From Pseudomonadota bacterium (GTDB lineage Bacteria; Pseudomonadota; Gammaproteobacteria; Steroidobacterales; Steroidobacteraceae): a stretch of DNA of 64,000 nt. Made by a program: the position numbers and the translations under genes. Below are positions 27,599-35,907 of the stretch, piece after piece (position 1 is the first letter of the stretch; each line of letters opens with the position of its first letter). The notes under the pieces were generated by a model. The model was not told the DNA's origin. It did not search any database and saw only the letters and a list, made by a program, of their open reading frames with translations. The stretch is from contig JAJYDK010000002.1 in the NCBI GenBank assembly GCA_021777555.1, forward strand, positions 1-64,000, read 5' to 3'.

Positions 27599-28518
27599 GA
27601 GCCCCACGCGCGGTGGTGTTCGCCTACCACGATGTCGGGGTGCGCTGCCTGAAGACCCTCTTGTCGGGGGGCGTCGAGGTGCCGCTCGTCGTGACGGTCG
27701 CGGACGATCCCAACGAGAATCGCTGGTTCGCGAGCGTCGCCGATACGGCCCGTGATTATGGTCTGCCGGTCATCACGCCCGAGGAGGCCAACACGCCGCG
27801 GCTCCTCGGGCAGGTGGCGGACTGCGCGCCGGACTTCCTCTTCTCGTTCTACTACCGCTCGATGCTCGGGGAGCCGCTTCTCGAGTGCGCGCGGCGCGGG
27901 GCGCTCAACATCCATGGCTCGCTCCTGCCGAATTACCGCGGCCGGGCGCCGGTCAACTGGGCCATCTTGAACGGGGAGCGCGAGACGGGCGCAACGCTGC
28001 ATTACATGGTGGCCCGGGCCGATGCCGGCGACATCGTCGATCAGCTCGCCGTGCCCATTCTCGCGGACGACGACGCGCGCGAGGTGTACGCGAAGGTGAC
28101 CGCGGCCGCGGAGATCATTCTCGCGCGCTCCCTGGCGGCGCTGCTCACCGGCACCGCCCCTCGCCTGGCGCAGCGTATCGAGCCCGGCCAGTACTTCGGG
28201 CGGCGACGGCCCGAGGACGGGCGCATCGACTGGAGGTGGCCGGCGACGCGCATCCATAACCTCGTGCGGGCCGTGGCTCCACCCTTTCCAGGCGCTTTTA
28301 CCGAGGCCACGGGGCGCAGGTTGTGGATCCATCGCACCCGGGTGGACGCGATGCGCGGCGTGCAGGGCCTACCGAGACTCTTCGCAGAGCAAGGCGTGTG
28401 TTATGCGGTCTGTGGCGAGGGCGTACTCAGGATCCTCGCGATGGCCGATGAGAACGGATCCGTCAATCTCACGAGAGCGGCCCGTGAGTGGCAGTCACAA
28501 TCCATCCCGCTGGTGTGA
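27595..28518 (+). CDS. UDP-L-Ara4N formyltransferase (ArnA formyltransferase domain as a separate protein)
   Basis: The ATG at 27595, four bases into the arnC stop region, gives 307 residues. It has the formyltransferase catalytic set: ALNIHGSLLPNYRGRAP (Asn and His) and MVARADAGDIVDQ (Asp). A C-terminal OB-like domain follows. This equals the N-terminal half of Escherichia coli ArnA, which formylates UDP-L-Ara4N. A methionyl-tRNA formyltransferase is excluded by the operon context. The separation from the dehydrogenase gene by four other genes is notable. Confidence 0.88.
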   Translation: MRAPRAVVFAYHDVGVRCLKTLLSGGVEVPLVVTVADDPNENRWFASVADTARDYGLPVITPEEANTPRLLGQVADCAPDFLFSFYYRSMLGEPLLECARRGALNIHGSLLPNYRGRAPVNWAILNGERETGATLHYMVARADAGDIVDQLAVPILADDDAREVYAKVTAAAEIILARSLAALLTGTAPRLAQRIEPGQYFGRRRPEDGRIDWRWPATRIHNLVRAVAPPFPGAFTEATGRRLWIHRTRVDAMRGVQGLPRLFAEQGVCYAVCGEGVLRILAMADENGSVNLTRAAREWQSQSIPLV

Positions 28519-28521
28519 GTC

Positions 28522-29421
28522 GTGAGCACCATCACGCTCAAGATCGACGTCGATACCTACCGAGGCACGCTCGATGGCGTTCCACGGCTGGCGGCCGCCC
28601 TCGAGCGCGCCGGGGCGAAGGCGACGTTCCTCTTCAGCCTGGGTCCCGATCACACCGGGCGGGCGATCAAGCGGGTGTTCCGCCGCGGCTTTCTCGGCAA
28701 GGTGCGCCGCACCTCGGTCGTCAGCCACTACGGCATCCGCACTCTCCTCTACGGCGTGCTCCTGCCCGGTCCGCATATCGGCCGGCGCTGCGCCGCCGTG
28801 ATGCAGGATGTGGCACGACGCGGCTTCGAGGTGGGCATTCACACGTATGACCACATCAAGTGGCAGGATGGCGTGGCGAGGGCCGACGAGGCGTGGACGC
28901 GCCGGCAACTCGATCTTGCCCGGGAGGAGTTCGTGCGCGTGTTCGCGCGCGAGCCCGTGACCCACGGCGCCGCCGGCTGGCAGATGAACCCTCATGTGCC
29001 CGGGCTGCAAGCCGCGCTGGGCTTGAGATACGTTTCGGACACGAGGGGCACGAATCCCTTCGTTCCGCTCGTCGACGGCCAGGAGATCGCGGTGCCGCAA
29101 CTGCCGACCACGCTGCCGACGCTCGATGAGCTCATCGGGCGGGAGGATCTGGGCGGGCAGGAACCGGTGGACCATCTGCTGTCGCTGACCGAGGATGGGC
29201 ACGATCACGTGTTCACGCTGCACGCCGAGCTCGAGGGCGGCGCATACCTCGAGGGCTTCGAGCGGCTGCTGCGCGAGTGGCAGGCGAGGGGCCATCGACT
29301 CATCGATCTCGCGACCTACGCCGCCTCGCTCGACATCGCGCGCCTGCCGCGCTGCCCGATCGAGTCCGGGACGGTGGCGGGGCGCGCCGGGACGCTGGCG
29401 GTGCAAGGCGGGCCGCTCTAG
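28522..29421 (+). CDS. arnD: 4-deoxy-4-formamido-L-arabinose-phosphoundecaprenol deformylase
   Basis: This 299-residue NodB-type polysaccharide deacetylase starts at GTG (28522), three bases after the previous stop. The catalytic Asp is in TLKIDVDTYRGT, and the metal-binding histidines are in GIHTYDHIKWQD. ArnD removes the formyl group from the lipid-linked sugar before flipping. It closes the operon, so all steps except UDP-glucose dehydrogenase (ugd) and arnF are encoded here. Confidence 0.9.
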   Translation: MSTITLKIDVDTYRGTLDGVPRLAAALERAGAKATFLFSLGPDHTGRAIKRVFRRGFLGKVRRTSVVSHYGIRTLLYGVLLPGPHIGRRCAAVMQDVARRGFEVGIHTYDHIKWQDGVARADEAWTRRQLDLAREEFVRVFAREPVTHGAAGWQMNPHVPGLQAALGLRYVSDTRGTNPFVPLVDGQEIAVPQLPTTLPTLDELIGREDLGGQEPVDHLLSLTEDGHDHVFTLHAELEGGAYLEGFERLLREWQARGHRLIDLATYAASLDIARLPRCPIESGTVAGRAGTLAVQGGPL

Positions 29422-29471
29422 CATTCCGGCGATTTCCCCCCGCGCAGTCGCGCTCTGCAAGAGGTGCTTCG

Positions 29472-30488
29472 ATGACAGACCCATCGACCATGATGACCGC
29501 GATCGAAATTACCCAGCCCGGCGGGCCCGAGGTGCTGCGCGCTGTCGAGCGACCGGTGCCCGAGGTCGGTGCGAACGAGGTGCTGATCCGGGTGGCGGCC
29601 GCGGGCGTCAATCGTCCCGATGTGCTGCAGCGAAAGGGCGGCTATCCGCCACCGCCCGGCGTGACGGACATTCCGGGCCTGGAGGTGGCCGGGGAGGTGG
29701 TGCGAGTGGGCGCCGCCGTCAAGGAGCCCGCCGTCGGATCACGGGTCTGCGCGCTGGTGGCCGGGGGAGGGTATGCGGAGTATGTGGCGGCGCCCGCGGT
29801 GCAGTGTCTGCCTGTGCCCGGGACATTGTCGATGGAGGAGGCCGCCGTGCTCCCCGAGACGGTATTTACCGTCTATTTCAACGTCTTCCAGAGGTCCCGC
29901 CTGCAGCCCGGCGAGTGGCTGTTGATTCACGGCGGATCGAGCGGCATCGGGGTCACCGCGATCCTGCTCGCCAAGGCCTACGGCGCGCATGTCATCGTGA
30001 CTGCCGGTAGCGCCGAGAAATGCGCCGCCTGCCGCGCACTCGGCGCGGATGTGGCGATCGACTACAAGCGCGAGGACTTCGTCGCGGCGACTCTGGCGGC
30101 GACCGCGCAGCGGGGGGCGAATGTCATCCTGGATATGGTGGGCGGAGGTTATGTGGCACGCGATATCGCCGCCGCCGCGGTGGAGGGCCGCATTGCCGTC
30201 ATTGCCGTCCAGGGCGGCCGCAAGGCCGAGATCGATCTGTCGCAGCTCATGAGCAAGCGGCTGATGTTGGGCGGCAGCACCCTGCGCCCGCAGTCGGTGG
30301 AGAGCAAAGGAAAGCTCGCCGCGGCGCTGCGCGAGCAGATCTGGCCGCTCATCGAGTCGAAATCCATCCGCCTGCCCATCCACGCGAGCTTTCCGCTCGC
30401 CGAGGCCGCCCAGGCGCACGCACTCATGGAGTCCGGCGCCCACATCGGCAAGATCGTGCTGCGCACGCCAGGGGCGCGGCACGCTTGA
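29472..30488 (+). CDS. NAD(P)H:quinone oxidoreductase, PIG3 family
   Basis: The ATG at 29472 gives 338 residues; an upstream open extension is not protein-like. This zinc-free MDR has GVNRPDVLQRKGGYPPPPG near residue 45, the hallmark of the PIG3 (TP53I3-like) group. It also has GLEVAGEVVRVG and the cofactor motif HGGSSGIGVTAI, and ends in HIGKIVL. It reduces quinones or enals with NADPH. The gene follows arnD by 50 bases but is not functionally linked to it in any obvious way. Confidence 0.9.
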   Translation: MTDPSTMMTAIEITQPGGPEVLRAVERPVPEVGANEVLIRVAAAGVNRPDVLQRKGGYPPPPGVTDIPGLEVAGEVVRVGAAVKEPAVGSRVCALVAGGGYAEYVAAPAVQCLPVPGTLSMEEAAVLPETVFTVYFNVFQRSRLQPGEWLLIHGGSSGIGVTAILLAKAYGAHVIVTAGSAEKCAACRALGADVAIDYKREDFVAATLAATAQRGANVILDMVGGGYVARDIAAAAVEGRIAVIAVQGGRKAEIDLSQLMSKRLMLGGSTLRPQSVESKGKLAAALREQIWPLIESKSIRLPIHASFPLAEAAQAHALMESGAHIGKIVLRTPGARHA

Positions 30489-30644
30489 TGCGCGAGGTGC
30501 GGCATCGGGAGTGACCTCGGCGGCGCCCGTGGGGGGCGGGGAGCTGATTTTCATCAGGACTCCACGCGGAAAACCCCGTGGACCCTGCGCAAGATCAATC
30601 CTTCAACCGCCACCGCCCGGTGATTACATGGCACAATCCGCCCG

Positions 30645-30800
30645 CTTCAGGTGCCCGGCGCTGCCGGGAGAATCGGGAAGGCGGTGCGATTCCGCCACGT
30701 GCCCAACGCTGTGATGGGGACCATCCGTGCAATCTGCCACTGACTTCGGTCGGGAAGGCGCGCGGACGGGTTGAGCCTCAGTCAGAAGACCGGCCTGCAA
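30645..30800 (+). ncRNA. cobalamin (adenosylcobalamin-type) riboswitch
   Basis: The leader of bluB shows the class-I cobalamin landmarks in order: a GGGAAGGCGGTGCGATTCCGCC arm (30675-30696), a GCCCAACGCTGT core (30701-30712), GCCAC (30736-30740) followed by GGGAAGGC (30752-30759), and the B12-box-like GAGCCTCAGTCAGAAGACC (30773-30791). It ends ~60 bases before the bluB start. The remaining leader contains GC-rich inverted segments that could hide the ribosome binding site. Binding of cobalamin would repress bluB. The rest of the 371-base gap (30489-30644) contains nothing I recognise. Confidence 0.85.
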
Positions 30801-30859
30801 GCCATGGAGCGCCGTGCCCGGAAATACGGCCGCTCAACGTTTGCCATGCAGGGGAAGAC

Positions 30860-31564
30860 ATGAGCGCCAATCCGATTCAAGCCGATCCGTTGTCGCGCGC
30901 GGAGCGCGATGCCGTCTACAAATGCATTTACAATCGCCGCGATGTCCGCGGGCAGTTCCTGCCCGATGCGGTCCCTGATGAGGTGTTGGCACGGATCCTG
31001 ACTGCGAGCCACCACGCGCCGTCGGTCGGGTTCATGCAACCGTGGGACTTCATCGTGGTGCGCGACCCGGTCGTGAAGCGCAGCGTGTGGGAGGCCTTCC
31101 AGACCGCCAACCGCGAGGCTGCCGACATGTTCGATGATGAGCGGCGCTCCATCTATCGCACCCTCAAACTCGAGGGCATCCTCGAGGCGCCCATCGGCAT
31201 CTGCATCACCTGCGACCGCAAGCGCAGCGGGCCGGTCGTGATCGGCCGCACGCACCAGGGTGAGATGGATCTGTACAGCGCGGTGTGCGCCGTGCAGAAC
31301 CTCTGGCTGGCGGCGCGCGCGGAAAACATCGGCGTGGGCTGGGTGAGCATCCTGCGCCACCGCGACATCAGGGCGGCGCTTGGGATTCCCTCGAACATCT
31401 GGCCCATCGCCTATCTGTGCGTGGGCTACGTGTCGCATTTCTTCGCCCGGCCGGAGCTCGAGACCGCGGGTTGGCTGCCGCGAGTGCCGCTGCGAGAGAT
31501 ACTGTGGTTCGACCGCTGGCACAACCGCTCGGGAACGGAGGCGCTTCTCGATCACGTTGACTGA
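30860..31564 (+). CDS. bluB: 5,6-dimethylbenzimidazole synthase BluB
   Basis: The ATG at 30860 follows an AGGGGAAG site and gives 234 residues. This nitroreductase-fold flavoprotein has YNRRDVRGQFLPDAVPDE, SVGFMQPWDFIVVRD and ENIGVGWVSILRH. BluB breaks reduced FMN with oxygen to make the lower ligand of vitamin B12. A cobalamin riboswitch directly upstream supports the assignment. No other cobalamin gene is in the window. Confidence 0.93.
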   Translation: MSANPIQADPLSRAERDAVYKCIYNRRDVRGQFLPDAVPDEVLARILTASHHAPSVGFMQPWDFIVVRDPVVKRSVWEAFQTANREAADMFDDERRSIYRTLKLEGILEAPIGICITCDRKRSGPVVIGRTHQGEMDLYSAVCAVQNLWLAARAENIGVGWVSILRHRDIRAALGIPSNIWPIAYLCVGYVSHFFARPELETAGWLPRVPLREILWFDRWHNRSGTEALLDHVD

Positions 31565-31604
31565 CGAAGCTCGCGAGCGTGTGAGCACTCGAGCCGTCGC
31601 CAGA

Positions 31605-32066
31605 TCACCTCAGTGGCAGCTCCGTGGTGCGAGTGACGGTGCGCATGGCGAAGCTCGAGTGCACGCGCACCACGCTCGGCAGGCGGGTGAGGTACAGGCT
31701 GTGGATGCGCTCGAAGTCCGCGAGATCGGCCACCACCACGCGCAGCAGGTAGTCGTGCTCGCCCGTCATGAGGTAGCACTCCATGACCTGGGGGATCTTG
31801 CGTACCGCGGCCTCGAAGGCCTCGAGTCCCGACTGGCTTTGCCGGTCGAGGGTGATGTTCACGAACACGTTGACCGGGAAGCCCGCCTTCTGCTGGCTGA
31901 CGAGGGCGGTGTAGCCCTCGATGAGGCCGGCGTCCTCGAGCGCCTTCACGCGGCGCAGGCAGGCGGACTCCGAGAGGCTCACCTCGCCGGCGAGCTTCGC
32001 ATTGGTGATGCGCGCATCCTGCTGCAGGCGGCGCAGGATGGCGTGATCGAAGCGGTCGAGTTCCAT
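31605..32066 (-). CDS. Lrp/AsnC family transcriptional regulator (next to ald)
   Basis: The ATG at 32066 gives 153 residues; the longer frame to 32237 would cross the ald promoter and is rejected. The N-terminal helix-turn-helix contains ITNAKLAGEVSLSESACLRRVKALEDAGLI, and the C-terminal RAM domain binds an amino acid effector (MTGEHDYLLRVVVADLADFE). It is divergent from alanine dehydrogenase, so alanine-responsive control is likely. A GCCAC-14-GTGGC inverted repeat lies between the two starts. Confidence 0.9.
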   Translation of the reverse strand: MELDRFDHAILRRLQQDARITNAKLAGEVSLSESACLRRVKALEDAGLIEGYTALVSQQKAGFPVNVFVNITLDRQSQSGLEAFEAAVRKIPQVMECYLMTGEHDYLLRVVVADLADFERIHSLYLTRLPSVVRVHSSFAMRTVTRTTELPLR

Positions 32067-32080
32067 AGACGCAATATTCT

Positions 32081-32104
32081 GCCACAAATGGCCATAAAAG
32101 TGGC
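32081..32104. promoter_or_regulatory. inverted repeat between Lrp gene and ald
   Basis: GCCAC (32081-32085) and GTGGC (32100-32104) flank a central ATGGCCAT palindrome (32088-32095), 15 bases upstream of the Lrp-type start and ~105 upstream of ald. The symmetry, AT-rich flanks (GCAATATT just before) and divergent location fit an Lrp-family operator. Confidence 0.5.
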
Positions 32105-32208
32105 TGAATCTGCCTCTCCGAATCGTCCGTCGCTCTTTTTTGCAAGCCCTCGCCGGTGCGCCCTTTCTAAGCTGTTCGCCCTGATCTACTCCCGGGGGAA
32201 GTGCTCTC

Positions 32209-33321
32209 ATGCGTATCGGTGTTCCGCGCGAAATCAAGGTTCATGAATATCGGGTCGGCCTCGTTCCGGCAGGGGTGCGCGAGCTCACCGCCGCGGGCCA
32301 CGAGGTTCTGGTCGAGGCCGGGGCCGGCAACGGCATCGGCATCGCCGACGTCGACTATCGGGCGACGGGGGCGACCATCGTCAATACAGCCGCGGAGGTC
32401 TTCGCGCGCGCGGACATGGTGGTGAAGGTGAAGGAGCCGCAGCTGCCCGAATGCGCCCTGCTGCGCGCGGGGCAGATCCTGTTCACCTACCTGCATCTCG
32501 CCCCCGATCCGAAGCAGGCGCAGGCGCTGATGAAATCGGGCGCGACCGCCATCGCCTACGAGACGGTGACCCGCCATGGGGCGCTGCCGCTGCTCACGCC
32601 GATGAGCGAGGTGGCGGGCCGCATGTCGGTGCAGGTGGGCGCCTACAGTCTGCAGAAGGCCAACGGCGGACGGGGCGTGTTGCTCGGCGGAGTGCCGGGC
32701 GTGCCGGCGGGCAAGGTCGTGATCCTCGGCGGCGGCGTCGCGGGCACGCACGCGGCTCAGATTGCCGTCGGCCTGCATGCCGATGTGACCGTGGTCGATC
32801 GCTCCCTCGAGCGGCTTCGCGAGCTCTCGGCGCAGTTCGGCTCCTCGCTGCGCACCGCGTATTCCACCACGGAGGCCATCGAGCGGCTGATCAAGGACGC
32901 CGACCTCGTGATCGGCGCGGTGTTGATCGCGGGGGCCGCGGCTCCGAAGCTCGTGACGAAGGCCATGCTCTCGAGCATGCAGCCCGGCTCGGTGCTGGTG
33001 GACATCTCCATCGATCAGGGGGGCTGCTTCGAGACGAGCCGACCGACCACGCACGCCGAGCCCACCTTCGTCGTCGACGGGGTCGTGCATTACTGCGTCG
33101 CCAACATGCCGGGTGCGGTGGCGCGCACTTCGACGTTCGCATTGACCAACGCGACGCTCCCCTATGTCAGGATGCTGGCCGATCATGGCTGGCAGGCGGC
33201 GCTCAGGAAGGATCCGGGCTTCGCGGCCGGGCTCAACGTGCATGCCGGCGGCATCACCCATCCGGCGGTGGCGCAGGCGCTCGGGGTGCCCCTCGCGGCA
33301 TCGCCCCTCCAGGGCGGTTGA
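32209..33321 (+). CDS. ald: alanine dehydrogenase
   Basis: This 370-residue protein has the N-terminus [20 protein letters not shown], the substrate-side Lys and His in VVKVKEPQ and LFTYLHLA, and a Rossmann motif [13 protein letters not shown]. It ends with [21 protein letters not shown]. It interconverts L-alanine and pyruvate with NAD. A GGGGGAAG site precedes the ATG. It is divergent from an Lrp regulator and ends ~55 bases before a strong hairpin. Confidence 0.94.
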   Translation: MRIGVPREIKVHEYRVGLVPAGVRELTAAGHEVLVEAGAGNGIGIADVDYRATGATIVNTAAEVFARADMVVKVKEPQLPECALLRAGQILFTYLHLAPDPKQAQALMKSGATAIAYETVTRHGALPLLTPMSEVAGRMSVQVGAYSLQKANGGRGVLLGGVPGVPAGKVVILGGGVAGTHAAQIAVGLHADVTVVDRSLERLRELSAQFGSSLRTAYSTTEAIERLIKDADLVIGAVLIAGAAAPKLVTKAMLSSMQPGSVLVDISIDQGGCFETSRPTTHAEPTFVVDGVVHYCVANMPGAVARTSTFALTNATLPYVRMLADHGWQAALRKDPGFAAGLNVHAGGITHPAVAQALGVPLAASPLQGG

Positions 33322-33375
33322 GTCCCCGTAACTGCTGGCCGGCCGGGACGCCTGCCGGTAAGCTCTCGGACCCTG

Positions 33376-33412
33376 CCCCGTGCGAAGACCCGGATCGGGT
33401 CATCGCACGGGG
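33376..33412 (+). terminator. long perfect hairpin after ald
   Basis: CCCCGTGCGA (33376-33385) pairs with TCGCACGGGG (33403-33412). A further GACCC/GGGTC pairing sits inside, giving a ~15-pair stem with a 5-base loop. Only two T follow, so it is a GC-strong but T-poor terminator or an mRNA-stabilising hairpin between ald and the yceI-family gene. Confidence 0.55.
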
Positions 33413-33437
33413 TTCCTGCAACCCACGAGGAGCCTCC

Positions 33438-34019
33438 ATGAGTCTGAGCAAGCTCGTCCTGCCGCTCGCGTTGCTGGTGTTCTCCGGCACCGCCTTCGCT
33501 AAACCCGTGACCTACGTGTGTGATCCCGCCCATACGCACCCGAGTTTCGCGGCGGATCACATGGGGGGCCTGTCCGTCTGGCGCGGAATGTTCACCCAGA
33601 CGAGCTGCACCATCGTCATGGACCGCAAGGCCCATTCCGGCACGGTGCAGGTGACCGTGCAGACGGCCTCGGACGATTTCGGCAACGCGCAGCTCGACAA
33701 GGACGCGCAGGGACCCAACCTCTTCGATGTGGCTCAGTACCCCACCGCCACCTATACCGGCAAGCTCGCGGACTTCAAGAACGGGGCCCCGACCAAGGTG
33801 ATCGGCCGGTTCACCCTGCGTGGGGTGACCCGGCCGTTGACGCTCGACATCCGCCACTTCGAGTGCAAGGAGGTGCCGATGATGCACCAATACCGTTGTG
33901 GCGCGGATGCGTTCGCCGAGTTCGATCGGGCCCACTACGGCATGTCTTTCGGCAAGGCGTTCGGCTTTCAGATGTGGGTGCGCCTGCACATCCAGGTCGA
34001 AGCCGCGAGGCAGGGGTAG
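33438..34019 (+). CDS. YceI family periplasmic protein
   Basis: The ATG at 33438 behind GAGGAGCC gives 193 residues with a signal peptide (LVLPLALLVFSGTAFA). The mature YceI beta-barrel starts with YVCDPAHTHPSFAADHMG and contains DVAQYPTATYTGK and GRFTLRGVTRPLTLDI. It ends with FGKAFGFQMWVRLHIQ. YceI lipocalin-like proteins bind isoprenoid-type lipids in the periplasm. Two in-frame Cys pairs may form disulfides. Confidence 0.9.
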   Translation: MSLSKLVLPLALLVFSGTAFAKPVTYVCDPAHTHPSFAADHMGGLSVWRGMFTQTSCTIVMDRKAHSGTVQVTVQTASDDFGNAQLDKDAQGPNLFDVAQYPTATYTGKLADFKNGAPTKVIGRFTLRGVTRPLTLDIRHFECKEVPMMHQYRCGADAFAEFDRAHYGMSFGKAFGFQMWVRLHIQVEAARQG

Positions 34020-34072
34020 GGCGCGTCTGCGGCGAACGTGAGAGCCTAGTCACATAGCCCAAAAATCTGGCC

Positions 34073-34101
34073 GCCGGCGGCCCGCGGGACGGGCCGCCGG
34101 C
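34073..34101. terminator. 12-pair GC hairpin between yceI-family gene and cysQ
   Basis: GCCGGCGGCCCG (34073-34084) and CGGGCCGCCGGC (34090-34101) pair perfectly around a 5-base loop. On the reverse strand a run of T (CAGATTTTTGG) follows it; on the forward strand no T-run does. It probably ends transcription from the yceI side weakly, or mainly blocks reverse read-through. Confidence 0.5.
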
Positions 34102-34131
34102 CGGCTCATTGTGTAGACTGGGCGCCCGTTC

Positions 34132-34959
34132 ATGACGGATGCGCCGGTGTCATCAATCCGCGACTCTGAACTGCTCGAAGCCCTGCTCGGGGCGGCCCAC
34201 GCGGCCGGCGTGGCCGCGCACGCGCTCTATCAGAGCGGGGTCACGGTCGAGCACAAAGCCGACCTCTCGCCGGTGACCGAGGCCGATCGGGCCTCCGAGG
34301 CCATCATCCTCGAGCATCTCGCGCGCCTCGCCCCGCAGATTCCGGTGGTGGCCGAGGAGTCGGTGGCCGAGGGCCGCACCCCCGAGGTGGGCGAGGCGTT
34401 CTTCCTGGTCGATCCCCTCGATGGCACGAAGGAGTTCATCCATCAGCGGGGGGACTTCACGGTCAACATCGCGCTCATCCGCGGCAGCCGCCCGGCGCTC
34501 GGTGTGGTCTACGCGCCGGTGAGCGGCATGCTTTACGCCGGTGATGTCACCGCAGCGCAGGCCTTCCGATATGTGCGCCGGACGGACCAGAGCCCCTCGG
34601 GCCCGCGTGAGAGGCTGCACGTGCGGCCGGTCCCCGCGGACGGGCTGACGGCCGTCGTGTCGCGCTCGCATTCGACCCCGGAGACGGAAGCCTATCTGCA
34701 TCACTACACCGTGCGGCATCGGGTCTCCGTGGGCTCCTCGCTCAAGTTCTGCCTGGTCGCCGCCGGCGAGGCGGACCTCTACCCGCGCCTCGGGCCCACC
34801 ATGGAGTGGGACACCGCCGCAGGCCACGCCGTGCTCGCGGCCTCGGGCGGGCGCGTGCTCGCTGCGGGCGGAGAGCCGTTGCGCTACGGCAAGCCGCAAT
34901 TCCGCAATTCATACTTCGTCGCCGGCGGACCGCTCGAGCTCTTCCCGCTCTCGTCCTGA
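34132..34959 (+). CDS. cysQ: 3'(2'),5'-bisphosphate nucleotidase CysQ
   Basis: This 275-residue inositol-monophosphatase-fold enzyme has the metal sites in AEESVAEG and LVDPLDGTKEFI, and the C-terminal EWDTAAGHAVLAASGG. CysQ breaks down PAP and PAPS, recycling by-products of sulfate activation. It starts the cysQ-cysD-cysNC unit, with only six bases to cysD. Confidence 0.93.
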   Translation: MTDAPVSSIRDSELLEALLGAAHAAGVAAHALYQSGVTVEHKADLSPVTEADRASEAIILEHLARLAPQIPVVAEESVAEGRTPEVGEAFFLVDPLDGTKEFIHQRGDFTVNIALIRGSRPALGVVYAPVSGMLYAGDVTAAQAFRYVRRTDQSPSGPRERLHVRPVPADGLTAVVSRSHSTPETEAYLHHYTVRHRVSVGSSLKFCLVAAGEADLYPRLGPTMEWDTAAGHAVLAASGGRVLAAGGEPLRYGKPQFRNSYFVAGGPLELFPLSS

Positions 34960-34965
34960 TCTCGC

Positions 34966-35895
34966 ATGACCACCACCACCACACTGTCGCGAATGCAGCT
35001 CTCGCAGCACCTGAAGCGCCTGGAGTCCGAGTCCATCGGGATCCTGCGCGAGGTGGTGGCGGAGTTCCGCAACCCCGTGATGCTCTACTCCATCGGCAAG
35101 GACTCCGGGGTCATGCTGCACCTCGCGCTGAAGGCGTTTTATCCGTCGAAGCCGCCTTTTCCGCTGCTGCATGTCGATACCACCTGGAAGTTCCGCGACA
35201 TGATCCGCCACCGCGATGAGATCGCGGCGCGCTACGGCGTGAAGCTCCTCGTGCACACCAATCCGGAAGGGGTGGCCCGCGGCATCAATCCCATCACCTC
35301 GGGCTCGCAGCTCCATACCCAGGTCATGAAGACCGAGGCGCTGAAGCAGGCGCTCGACCAGTGGGGTTTCGATGCCGCCTTCGGCGGCGCGCGGCGCGAC
35401 GAGGAGAAAAGCCGCGCCAAGGAGCGCATCTTCTCCTTCCGCTCCGCCGGGCACGTCTGGGATCCGCGCAATCAGCGGCCGGAGCTCTGGAGCCTCTACA
35501 ACACCAAGATCAGCCAGGGTGAGACCATCCGTGTCTTTCCGCTCTCGAACTGGACGGAGCTCGACATCTGGCAGTACACGCGTGCGGAGAACATTCCGGT
35601 GGTGCCGCTTTACTTCGCCGCTCCGCGACCGGTGGTCGAGCGCGACGGCCAGCTCATCATGCGCGATGACGAGCGGCTGCCCCTGAGGGCGGGAGAGAGC
35701 GTGCAGATGCGCATGGTGCGCTTCCGCTCCCTCGGCTGCTATCCGCTCTCGGCCGCGATCGAGAGCACCGCCGCGACGCTCGATGACATCATCGCCGAGA
35801 TGCTCGCGATGCGCACCTCGGAGCGCTCGGGCCGGCTCATCGACAGCGACGAGGCCGCCTCCATGGAGAAAAAGAAACGTGACGGGTATTTCTGA
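34966..35895 (+). CDS. cysD: sulfate adenylyltransferase small subunit
   Basis: This 309-residue protein has the PP-loop [20 protein letters not shown] and [13 protein letters not shown], and ends in KKKRDGYF as in CysD. It makes adenosine 5'-phosphosulfate together with the GTPase CysN. It lies 12 bases before the fused cysNC gene. Confidence 0.95.
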   Translation: MTTTTTLSRMQLSQHLKRLESESIGILREVVAEFRNPVMLYSIGKDSGVMLHLALKAFYPSKPPFPLLHVDTTWKFRDMIRHRDEIAARYGVKLLVHTNPEGVARGINPITSGSQLHTQVMKTEALKQALDQWGFDAAFGGARRDEEKSRAKERIFSFRSAGHVWDPRNQRPELWSLYNTKISQGETIRVFPLSNWTELDIWQYTRAENIPVVPLYFAAPRPVVERDGQLIMRDDERLPLRAGESVQMRMVRFRSLGCYPLSAAIESTAATLDDIIAEMLAMRTSERSGRLIDSDEAASMEKKKRDGYF

Positions 35896-35907
35896 GGGCT
35901 TGCCGCG

